A stretch of DNA of 37,130 bases, taken from positions 1,137,089-1,174,218 of the forward strand of contig BFEA01000439.1 of NCBI GenBank assembly GCA_003427395.1, read 5' to 3'. Within the stretch, counting starts at the first letter, position 1; each line of letters starts with the position of its first letter. A model generated the notes under the pieces. It ran no database searches and was not told where the DNA came from. It saw only the letters and a program-made list of their open reading frames with translations. This stretch comes from Chara braunii. Taxonomy: Eukaryota > Streptophyta > Charophyceae > Charales > Characeae. Below, one piece after another: positions 10,240-19,682 of the stretch. The translations under genes and the position numbers were made by a program.

Positions 10240-11223
10240 CGCTTCGCCTCCTTCAGTCTGGTAACCCGGAACGTGATCTTGGACATGATCTTCTCATACT
10301 GCAGTAACAGTGCAGCACTTCGCCCTGTGATGGCGATTCCGAGTTGCGCGTTACTTCAGCTCCACGTAGGCCACAACCTCGTACACTCCCCTTGTCTGCC
10401 TACACAAATAGAATCTCGCACAACGCTGAGACGTGCACTGATATCTCATCACACTGCTGTCAGGCATGATGTTTCATTGAAAGATAAACGCCTCTGCTGG
10501 ATAAAGGATGGAAGATAACCTGAAGTGCAGTATGTGGCTTCGCCGTTCAACCACATCCCCTTGATCGTACAGAGGAAAAACTCAATATACCACTGCTCCA
10601 TGAAAGGTAGTAAGCGCTGAAAACAGCATCACCAATGCTCAACGCTGATGTGAAATCCACACGCCACTTCCATATTCAGAAATTTATTAATAGTAGTAGT
10701 AAATATTAAATAACCACGGCTGCTTGAGGTTCTGCCTCCGTGACATGCAACTTTCCGTGTATGCTCCTCCCACTTGTGGGCCCAGTACTCACCACACCTG
10801 TCAACAGCGAGGAGATGGCAAAACTAACTCCTGGTGAAGGGAACTTCCCCACGAGGACTGCTTATTGACCACTATGGGTATGATCTCCAGCATCCTCAAA
10901 ATAAGCTGCATGAAAAAACAATAGTAAATTGTAGCACAATATGTGAGGCTTCTCTCATGTGGAGGACATAATGTGCCAAATAGCAGAACTGGAGTTTTTG
11001 AGTGAGCGCTCCAGCATCGCCCTTCTGCCTCGTCCACTCAGGCGACGTATCTCATCTCTTAAATAGTTGTGCCCCATGCACTCCCTATACTCAAGGTTTT
11101 TCATCCTTCAGTCATCAATCCTCCTCCTTCCAGCGATCACCGTCAATCTACCCATACACCAAGAATAGAAACAATATATGCTTACCGTGTACTTGGGCCA
11201 GGTTTCAGGTTTGAATCCTGCCT
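10240..11223. other. Unassigned DNA
   Basis: No convincing gene, terminal repeat or known motif is visible. Short open frames on both strands lack recognisable domains. An A/T-rich patch lies near 10680-10710. A GGTTTGAATCC string near 11210 resembles a tRNA T-arm or B-box, but no tRNA folds around it. Confidence 0.5.
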
Positions 11224-11508
11224 GAGCTGAACAGGTAGTCTGGCTGGACATCCAGCAAGCCTGGGCTGTCCAGGCTCAGATCTGGAAATCTGGGCCCAAC
11301 ATTGTGCCGGACAACATGTCTGTTAAGATGCCCGGGGCCAGAATTTCTTGTAGTTTTCAAGTTTTCCAATAATGTTGAGTGAGATTGAAATACAAGCAAC
11401 TTTTGGCTGAGGGAACCACTCAATATGAAAATGACAAGAAGGAAAGTAAAGCATAAACGCACTTCAACATATCCCTTCCGATGCGTGAGCTGAACAGGTA
11501 GTCTGGCA
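11224..11508. repeat. Repeat X unit bounded by 22-bp direct repeats
   Basis: TGAGCTGAACAGGTAGTCTGGC occurs at 11224-11245 and again at 11487-11508. Between them lies block X (about 11308-11485), which is closely repeated at 29252-29423 in the same orientation. X begins ACAACATGTCTGTTAAG and ends CATATCCCTTC-GATGC. The 22-bp repeats could be a target duplication around a small retroposed unit. I see no poly(A) tail. Confidence 0.6.
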
Positions 11509-11615
11509 CGGTACCAAAGGAGGGGTTTGGAAAAAGGGGGCCAGGCCGAAAACGGGATGCAGCCGAAACAGCAAAAAGATAGACCAGGGATCGAGCCCTG
11601 GCGAAGTCCGTAACA
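11508..11615 (-). repeat. Element C, truncated 3' LTR
   Basis: On the minus strand it begins TGTTACGGACT directly after the PPT. It matches the first part of the 5' LTR (29254 downward), including CCAGGGCTCGATCCCTGG and the GGTACCG block. The similarity stops after about 108 bases, where the sequence joins repeat X. The remaining roughly 370 bases seen in the other LTR are absent. Confidence 0.7.
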
Positions 11616-11631
11616 CTATCCCCTCCCTCTA
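11616..11631 (-). promoter_or_regulatory. Element C polypurine tract
   Basis: The minus strand reads TAGAGGGAGGGGATAG immediately before the LTR start TG. This is the expected place and composition for the RNase H-resistant primer of plus-strand DNA synthesis. Confidence 0.7.
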
Positions 11632-11882
11632 GAAGGCAACGTCCCGGCTGCCAAAAATCATGAAGCAATGCTGAAATCTGTGAAGGACGGGACGGGGCCG
11701 ATCGCTGGTTAACAAGTCGAAAGGGAAGAGGGGTATAATGCGGGTGGCATGGGCTGCGGGAGTAAGAGGGAACAGGGTTTGGTACTGGTGAACAGAGTTG
11801 TCCTACTGATGAACTAGGGGGGGTTGCAGGGAACAGGGTAGTCCTACAAATGAACTAAAGGGACGGCATGGTTTGCTATAGG

Positions 11883-12095
11883 TTAAGGGGGAACAGAGTT
11901 CAGGGAACAAGGAACTTCTATTGGTGTTCTACTGGGTAAGGGAAACGGTGTTCAGGAAAACAGGGTATTTCTATTGATGTTGTAGTGGGTAAGGNAAACA
12001 ATGNTCAGGGGAACAGGGGATGTCTATNNATGTTCTAGTGGGTACGGGGAACAATGGTTAGGGAAACAGGGATCTGCTAATGATGTTCTACAGGG
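11883..12095. repeat. 53-bp minisatellite, four units
   Basis: Units start near 11883, 11936, 11989 and 12042, exactly 53 bases apart. Each has the form GTAAGGGGAACA, TTCAGGGAACAGGG, then TGATGTTCTA-TGG. The third unit contains four ambiguous N bases, which suggests reads from different units or alleles were merged. It lies in the pol-less region between gag and PPT of element C. Confidence 0.85.
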
Positions 12096-12775
12096 TTGTC
12101 AAAGTCAGGAAAAATAAAAATGAAAATGTTTCTTCAGGATGCAAGGGCTGGTGTGTCCGAAGGAGTCGGAAGCAGAATCTCATGTAGGAACGAAGTGTCC
12201 AAGTGTCTTGAAAGGGGGCTTGCAGCGGTCTTGATCAGGTCTTTGGAGTAGGTGGTAGAAGCGGCCTTCAGCGGCTGCGACAGGTTGAAGTCCAAGAAGC
12301 ATAGTAGTAGTTCAAGTGTCAAAGTCCAAGTGCTAGGGTGCATCTGGTAGACGAACTGCAATTAGGTCTGATCTGGAAGCAAGGAAGTCGCAGACTGATG
12401 CAAAGATCCATGTCACAAGTTGCTGCTCCAGTAAGTCTGTGAGTCGGGATGCCGACCGATGAAACAGCATGGCCAAACCAGCTGCGTAATCTCCATGAAC
12501 AGTGAGGCAGCAGGCCATTGTCCTCGTGCGCGAGCCATTAGATCCTTTATCACCGGCATCACGTAGGTTCACAAGCATTGGACAAGAGAGACAAGGTAGT
12601 GGAGAGGACAAATGGGACAAGGCTAGGCGAGGGCAAGGGCAGATCAGACATCAGGAGTGAGGGTCAAGGGGAGGGTGGACTGGGTTCAAGGGTGTGTGTA
12701 GAGCGGGGTTGCGAGGTTGTAGCAGGGTTTATACAGGGGTTTAGGGTTGGATTGCGAGAGACAGGGGGACAGTGT

Positions 12776-14562
12776 TCAGGTGGAGGGGGGCCCGGCTGTC
12801 GCGGTGGAGGAAGAAGCGGAAGTAGAAGGGCCGGGTCCCGTGGAGCGAGGGGCCTGTCGAGTAAAGTGGTTAGTGTTGGGGCAGTTGGTTTGTTGATGAC
12901 CTAACTGGCCGCAGCGAAAACACCCGTTGTGTTCCTGGAGGTATATGCGTTTTGTGGGTGTGAGTTTCTGGAGGCGACGGGGTGGAGAGGAAGAAGGCAG
13001 TCGAGAGGCACGATCCTCGCGTTCCATCTGTATAAGGTGGGCGGTCTGGAGGTCCTCAATGGTGAATTGGGAGGGGTCGAGAGAGGCAGTGCCGAAGTCG
13101 TCATCGGAGGTGGGTTGAGTGGTGTCGTTATGGAAAAAGAGGGGGCCGGAGGGAGCAAGCGCGGACTAGTGATGGGGGTGGAGGAGTCGATCGTGGTGAA
13201 GCATGCGAGAGAGGAGGTCAGCAAGGGGCATGTCGGGTTCGTGGGCGAGGGCGGTTGCAAGATCTTTGTGGCATACTCGCTTGATGCGGGAGATGAACGC
13301 GAAGTCGGGAATGACGGTGGTAGGGAGGTGATGGCGGAGGGAGCGGATCTATTGGACATCGTTCCGTGGGACCGGTCTGGCGGAGGTGACAGAATTGTTT
13401 GAGGTCGTCATCAATGGTTTTCTGGGGGCGGAAGGTGGCAGTGAGAAGTTTGGCCCATTGGAGGAAGGAGTGACGTGGTCCTCCGGAGGCTCGGTGGTTG
13501 CTGACTTCAGGCATCCACCAGTTGGCGGCATTGCCGAGGAGGCGCGAGGTGGCAATGGGGAGCCAGTGGGCAAGGGGCATGTGGTGGAGGTGAAAAGAGT
13601 TATGGAGCTGGGTTAGGACGAGGAAAACGTCCTTGTGGGGGAGGCCGGAGAAGGACATGATTTCGCCAGATCGGATGGAACGGGGGATTTCCCCGTTGCG
13701 GGAAACGATCTGGGTGAGGGTGTTGACGCTGAGGTTATCGGGGTGGTGTCGTAGCAAGTGTAGTCGAGTTGGTTGTTGTCCTCAAGGAGGTAGTTGGGGG
13801 GGAGTTGTGGCATTGCGGGGTAGACCTCGGAGGTGACTTGGGAATAGGTGGGACGAATGGTGGGGATGGTGGGGATGGTGGAGGTCGTCATGATGGGTTG
13901 GGGAAGGGTATGGGAGTGCGGGGGGGGGAAGAGGGGTGACGTGGGGGCGAGGAATGAGGCGGTGTGCTGGATGCGCCGGATGAGGGAGGAGGTGGGGGGA
14001 ACGCAACGATGGTGGAGGTTGAAGGGTTGGTGGATGTGGTGGTAGAGGTTGTAGGAGTGGAGGAGGTTGGCGGGGGGGTGTTGTTGGAGGCGGTTGTGGA
14101 GGAGGGAGTGGTTTGCGCTGTGGAGGAGGGAGGTGCGGCCGTGGTGACGACCGTGATGGAGGGGTTGTTCCCTTCGAGCGTGGTGATGCGGTCGGATATG
14201 GATGACACGGTGGCCTTTATGTCGTTGAGAGAGGCGGTGATGGAGGTTTGGAGGGTGTTCAGTGTGTGGAGGATGGCGGAGAGGTCGGGGGTGGTGGTGT
14301 TTGCTGGTGGTTGTTCGCCTGCAAGGTTGCGGGTGATGCTATCGACCGAGTCGGTGCGTATGTCAGACATGTTGATGGAGGATGCGGTCATGTCGGGGGA
14401 AGAGGGCGTGGAGGACGCGGCCGGAACGGATGTGGAGGATGCCGCAGCAGCGATGGCTGAGGCGACGACTGTGAATGAGGTGGAGGCAGGCACTGCGGCA
14501 GCAGCGGTGGCGGCGGCGGTGGCGACTGCGCGTTGGGAGGTCTTGGATTGGCGTGGTGGCAT
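12776..14562 (-). pseudogene. Element C gag polyprotein (coiled coil, gag domain, CCHC zinc knuckle)
   Basis: This is structural protein of the virus-like particle; it binds element RNA. The N-terminal 224-residue frame (14562-13888) is Ala/Ser/Thr/Pro-rich. It has a helical stretch at about residues 90-130 (LHTLNTLQTSI, IKATVSSISDRITTLEG) that fits a coiled coil. A TGA/ATG overlap at 13888-13891 moves to a second frame (PTYSQVTSEVYPAMPQLPPN). A further shift near 13760 gives the retrotransposon-gag core (LLGNAANWW, SFLQWAKLLTATFRP). After another shift near 13370 it ends with the zinc knuckle CFRCGQLGHQQTNC (C-x2-C-x4-H-x4-C) at about 12880-12925. Frame changes show decay, but all gag parts remain in order. 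No protease follows. Plus-strand frames here are antisense shadows. Confidence 0.7.
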
Positions 14563-14943
14563 GTGAAGATTTGGGAGTGGCAGGGGGTGGGGGTGGGGAG
14601 GGTATTTACAACATTGATTGATTTATTCAAAAATAAATAAAGGTATTTGCAAAAACAATAAAGGAATAAAATGGGAATTAATTCAAAATAAATTATTCCG
14701 ATTCGGAGTAATTTATTTGAGATTAATTCGAAAATTCAGAAAGGATTTCGTAAGAGAAAAGTTGAAAACACAAAATTTTCAGGAATGAACTAAATGCTGA
14801 AAATTTCAAAAAAAAAAAATAATAATAATAATAATTAATTTTGAGAGATAAATTTTGGTTAAATTTATTCGAAATGAATTTTGGGGTATGAAAAGCATGA
14901 AATTTCAAAAGGAATAAGTAAATTTATTGTTGAATTTCGAAAA
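14563..14943 (-). other. Element C leader, part next to gag, A/T-rich
   Basis: Non-coding A/T-rich DNA lies between the gag start and the insertion point of element A. TTTCGAAAA and AAAATTTC-type motifs resemble those on the far side of element A (28221-28330), which supports the two stretches having been continuous. I see no gene. Confidence 0.5.
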
Positions 14944-15959
14944 TGCGAAGAAAATGAAGTTTAATGAACAGAAGCGAAATGACAATATTCAGATTGCACA
15001 GTCACATTGAAAGCCAAATCGTATCACAGTGTTCAGAGAGCAGCATTGCACCAATATAACACCAATGGAGAATCGTAGCACTGAAAGTCAATGTCAATGA
15101 GAGCTTGCTCTCGCCACCACCAACATATGTATCCAGTCTCTATCTCCCTACTTTGCGCTCAACGCCCAGCCTACTCCCTACACAGCTACTACTAGCCTAC
15201 AAATTGACAATGCAATTGTTGACGTCAGCAGCACCCATGCAAAACCATCGCCAATACCAGGTATGTGCCCTCACATCATCATCATCATCATCCTTCTCTC
15301 TCTCCCTTGACTCTCTCCCTTGACTCTCTCCCTTGACTCTCTCCCACGTCTTCCTTTGTTGTACACCCGAAGACCACCCCTGCGCCTCACTGTACATCCA
15401 AGCCCTGCAAGCTATGGGGGTTGGGCTATGGCGCTGCCCTCAACAACGCCCTGCTCCCTGCACGACCGCACGTGCCTGCACCTCGCCGCTCATCGCTAGC
15501 AGCAGCCCACGAGCTTCAGCTCCAGCAGTGTTGTCGCCAGCATGTGAGTGCCCGAATGGCTGGCCAAGCAGCGAGCTCTTTCCTATATGGAAAGAGCCTG
15601 CCTCATTCGGCAGCCTGGCTGGACTGGCCTGGGCCCAGAAGCTTCCGGTAGGCCGGGGATGCTGCGCCTCTGGTGTAGCTACTGGGCCTCATTCGGTTGG
15701 GCCTCCCAACTGTCTGTGTATGAGGCTGCGAATCTCGCCCAGGGCCTGTGCTTTCAAAAAGGCCTAGAAGGCCTAGGAATTTCCACGTTGCTCGGCCTGT
15801 GTTTCCCTTCAACCAACTGGCGCGACGAAACTGCCTGGACCCCGAATGCGAAATTGGCAGCCAAGGGCCTCTCGTGATTTGTTAGGCCCGCCTTCACTTA
15901 GGGCGGGCACATATGTTGCAGGGGGACCCTTAGGCCTGCCGAGGACCCATATCCTCGCA
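14944..15959 (-). repeat. Element A 3' LTR, 1016 bp
   Basis: In plus-strand writing it starts TGCGAAG and ends CCTCGCA, giving TG...CA ends with the 5-bp inverted repeat TGCGA/TCGCA. It is preceded on the minus strand by the PPT. It aligns end to end with 27205-28220 apart from small indels: 10 bp near 14957, 18 bp missing near 15234, and changed CATCAT and TTGACTCTCTCCC repeat counts. It contains TGACGTCA at 15220-15227. Its short ORFs are shared with the other LTR and are not genes. Confidence 0.92.
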
Positions 15960-15975
15960 TTCCTTCCTCCTGTAC
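15960..15975 (-). promoter_or_regulatory. Element A polypurine tract
   Basis: The minus strand reads GTACAGGAGGAAGGAA and is followed without a gap by the LTR start TGCGAGG. Position and composition are those of a plus-strand primer. Confidence 0.88.
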
Positions 15976-15999
15976 TTCGATAGTCTTCTGGGAAGTTTT

Positions 16000-18900
16000 C
16001 TATTCCGCAGCCATCTTCCCTTTAAGATCTCTTTCATAGCCTGCAATGACTTGAGGTGCAGTTCTCATGAGTTCTTCTTTGGTGGACCACTGATCTTCGC
16101 TGGGGTCCAGGTGATGTCTGAATCTGACCCGGTACTGCATTTTTGGCTTAGGAGGCGGCCTCTGCCCGGTGGTCAAGGAACTAGCATCAGACGATGCTCC
16201 ACGATCTGGTCTATGTCCACTTCGCCATCCATGGTTGGGGGCAGCATTGATCTCCTGGAGGGAAACTGATATGTGGCAGCGAAAGGTGTCAGCTGGGATG
16301 CATGGAAAACAGGGTAAGTACGCAAGTGTGGAGGAATGTGAATCGCGTATGAAGGCCCATCCGGTTGATCCCCTACAATGTCTATGATCTCCCAGGGCCC
16401 AAAGTATTGTGGCACCAGTTTTCGTGAAATCCCCATCTCCTGACCCAGTTCAGAGGCCTTTACCCAGACTCTATCACCTACCTGAAAGTTAGAGAGCCGT
16501 GTATGTTTATTCTCAGATGCGATCATAGCATCCTGAGACTTCGTAATATGTTCAACGGCCTGCTGCAGCATCTGTTCATACTTGACAGCAAACTCTATGC
16601 CGCCAGGTGCTGCAGTGGGTTGCCTTTCTGGTAGTAGAAAGTCAAGTGCACTTCTGGGCTTCCAACCAAGATGCAGCTGGTTGGGAGTCATACCAGTAGT
16701 ACTGTGCGCAACATTGTTGTACAGGCTGGCGACGAGAGGTAACTTCTCGTCCCAATCATCCTGACTTGGCTTAATATAATGTCGAAGCAGGTGCTGTACT
16801 ACCCGGTTCATCTGTTCTGCCTGGCCATTTGACTCAGGGTGGTTCCCTGACGTCATTTGGAGCTTGGTACCCATCTGTTTAGCTGTCGTTTGCCATAGTT
16901 CCCTGGTAAACCTTACATCCCTGTCGCTTACTATCGACGTAGGTAGTCCAAAATCCCTGACCTTGTTATCCAGAAACAGTTTGATGACATAGTCGGTTTT
17001 AGCAGTTTCTGGCATAGCGATAAGTCTTGCATACTTAGAAAAGCGGTCCACTATCACGAAGATGTGCCTTTTTCCAGACCTGCTGGTCATAAGGGTATCC
17101 ATGAAATCCATTGACACACTCTGACCAGGACCTTCAGGAATCGGCAAGGGTTTGATGAGCCCAAGCGGAGCCTGAGTCCTGGGTTTGTCCCTTTGACAAA
17201 CCTGGCAGGTTTTAATATACCTTTTTGCATCTTGCATCATAGTGGGCCACCAAAACTTCTGCACTAGATTAGCTGAAGTTTTTTTATAACCAAAATGACC
17301 AGTTGCATCATGACGTTCCCCTAAAAATAAACTACGCAAAGACTCACTTTTGGGAACACACAATCTCTTATTCTCTGCCTTCTCAAGAAACAACAAGCCA
17401 TCTACCATTGTAAACTCATCCAAAGTCTTTTTGTCCTTTGCTTGGAATCTACGGATGATCTGAGACATAACTGGATCTTGGTGATAGGCTTCTGCCAATG
17501 ATCGAATTAAGTCGTTGGATATACCAAATTCTGTTACTAGTGCGCCCTGATAATCTGCCCGACGAGATAGTGCATCAGCTACTTTGTTGTACTCACCCTT
17601 GATTGGATCAAGTTGATAATCATACATGTCTATTACTTGTATCCATCGTTTGAGTGAGTAGGAGAGTATTGGCTGTGTCTTAATCCAGCGCAAGGTCTCA
17701 TGGTCAGATCTCACATAGAAGAATCTGCCAAGGAGATGGTGTCTCCAATGTATTAGCGCTCTATACAGGGCATAGAGCTCACGCTCATAAGTGCTTGGCT
17801 AGTTTCTGAGATGACATCTTCTTACTCATGTACTCGATAGGTCTCAACTTGGGCCCCTCCTTTTGCGCAAGGACCGCGCCTATGCCATATTGGCTGGTGT
17901 CTGTGGTCACAACAAATGGCTTATCAGGATCGGGAAGTTTAAGAACCTCATAGTGGGTGAGAGCATACTTCAGTTTCCTGAAGGCCGATTCACACTCTTC
18001 AGTCTACTCCCACGGGGTGTCCAGTCGAGTTAGATTTGTTAATGGGGATGCTATAGTACTATAGTTCTTTACAAACGAATGATAGTAGCCCGTCATCCCC
18101 CAAAATGATCTAACCTCAGTAACAGTCTGAGGTCTGGGCCAGTCACGTATGCTGGCCACCTTAGCATCATCCGACCTCAATCCATCTGCTGAGATTTCAT
18201 GACCCAAGTACAAGATCTTGGTGCGACCAAACTCTTTTTTCTCTAAGGTAACCTTGTACTGGTGCTGTCTTAGGAGACCTAGCGCTATTTTCAAGTGCTC
18301 AACGTGCTCCTCTACAGTCCTACTAAAGATAAGAATATTGTCGAGGTACACGATGATAAACTTGTCTAAGTACTCGTGAAATATCATGTTTATCACGTGC
18401 TGGAATGTACCAGGTGCATTGCATAGGCCAAAGGGCATCACCACAAACTGGTACAGACCGTACCTGGTCTGAAATGCGGTTTTGCGCTGGTCCTAAGGTC
18501 TAATGGCAATTTGATGGTATCCGGACTTCAAATCTATCTTGGTGAAGTACCGACATCTCTACACTCTATCCAAGAGGTCATCGATGCGGGGTAGGGGCTC
18601 CGCGTTCTTAACAGTGATGGCATTGAGGCCCCTATAGTCAATGCACATCGTCAGGGTACCTCCCTTCTTTGGGACAAATAGAACGGGCGCACCGTAAGGG
18701 GAGGTACTAGGCCGAATCCATCCCTTTTCTGTGAGCTCCTTAAGCTGGCGATGGAGCTCATCCAACTCCGCTGGAGACATCCTATAGATTTGTCCTCTAG
18801 GTACCTTACTACCTGAGACAACCTCTATTGCGTGGACCACCTCCCCTTCTACCACGCCTGTGGGCTCCTCAAAAAGGTTTGAATATGTTGTGACGACTGA

Positions 18901-19682
18901 TTCTATCTCTGGGGGTGTTTTAACGGCCTCCCCTTTCTCAGAGACAAAGACTAGATACATGCCCTCCTCGCGATTCTGCTTGTAGTAGTTATAGAAAGAG
19001 GAAGCACACATGTAGCCGTAGTTCTCCACTAGACTGCTAGCCTTATACTTCTGCAATCTAACGGTCCTACCATTTGGCAACTTGTGTATCAACACCTTCC
19101 TATCCCAATCAAACTGAGGTTGCACGACCTCGAGGTAGTACATGCCTAGTAGCATATCAAAGGGCAGTTCGTCTCTAACGAGGAATGAGATTTTATGTCT
19201 CACTTCCCCTCCTCCATAAGAGAAGGAACGGACTACGTCCTTGACATAGTCTTTAACTACCATTTGGTGTTTGTTGGCTAGCGTAGAAGCTACAGTTTTG
19301 CTAAGCCGCTGCACTCGGTCGCCTAAGCGCAGTCTATCCACACAAGCACGACTGATGAAGTTTCGTGTAGAGCCTATGTCTGCGAAGGCGCCAACTTTGC
19401 GGCCACCTACTCAACCCCTACCACAAAATGTTCATCCTTTCGAACTCTACTGATCATCGCCCAAAAGTCTTTGGGGTCCTTCCCTGACCACTCAGTCTCT
19501 AACTCTTCTAGGGCCTCAGACAAATTTCTCGAACAAAGCGTCGGTGGGGCTAAATGTGTCTGCGGGGCGATACATGGGTCACTAGCCTTGGCCAACGCCT
19601 GAAGTGGGGTGGCCACTTCAGCGCGAGTAAGAGCGGCTAAAACTCCTAGAGGATTCGTGGAGGAATTCGCAAATTTCATACG
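16000..19682 (-). pseudogene. Element A pol: protease, RT, RNase H, integrase, chromodomain-like tail
   Basis: Minus strand. A linker frame (19679-19407) ends at a TAG and shifts into the protease, whose active site reads [11 protein letters not shown] (DIG where D-S/T-G is expected). RT follows to about 18004, with [33 protein letters not shown] and VMPFGLCNAPGTFQ; the catalytic box reads YLDN instead of YLDD. Stops occur near 18558, 18495 and 18003. RNase H begins VVTTDTSQYGIG (TTDT, normally TTDA), has a one-base shift near 17800, and ends DALSRR. The 513-codon frame 17714-16173 carries the integrase: H-x4-H and C-x2-C zinc site (HDATGH, CQVC), then D, D and E in SMDFMD, IVSDRDVRF and ESNGQAE. 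A frameshift near 16185 leads to QYRVRFRHHLDPSEDQW, a divergent chromodomain-like end. It is non-functional, but nearly all domains are present. Confidence 0.9.

Noticed and set aside
11883-12095. CRISPR-like array
   Set aside because: The repeats are tandem 53-mers without unique spacers, in a eukaryotic retroelement context.
12929-13402. 157-codon plus-strand frame
   Set aside because: Antisense of the element C gag linker and zinc-knuckle region.
13964-14566. 200-codon plus-strand frame, Val/Glu/Gly-rich
   Set aside because: Antisense shadow of the Ala/Ser/Thr/Pro-rich gag N-terminus; the minus frame has a coiled coil and leads to gag core and zinc knuckle.
15333-15767. Plus-strand frames within the LTRs of A (also 27356-28137)
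   Set aside because: They are repeated in both LTRs, are antisense to the element, show no domain and differ in length between the copies through indels.
19271-19453. Plus-strand frame within pol of element A
   Set aside because: Antisense shadow of the protease region.
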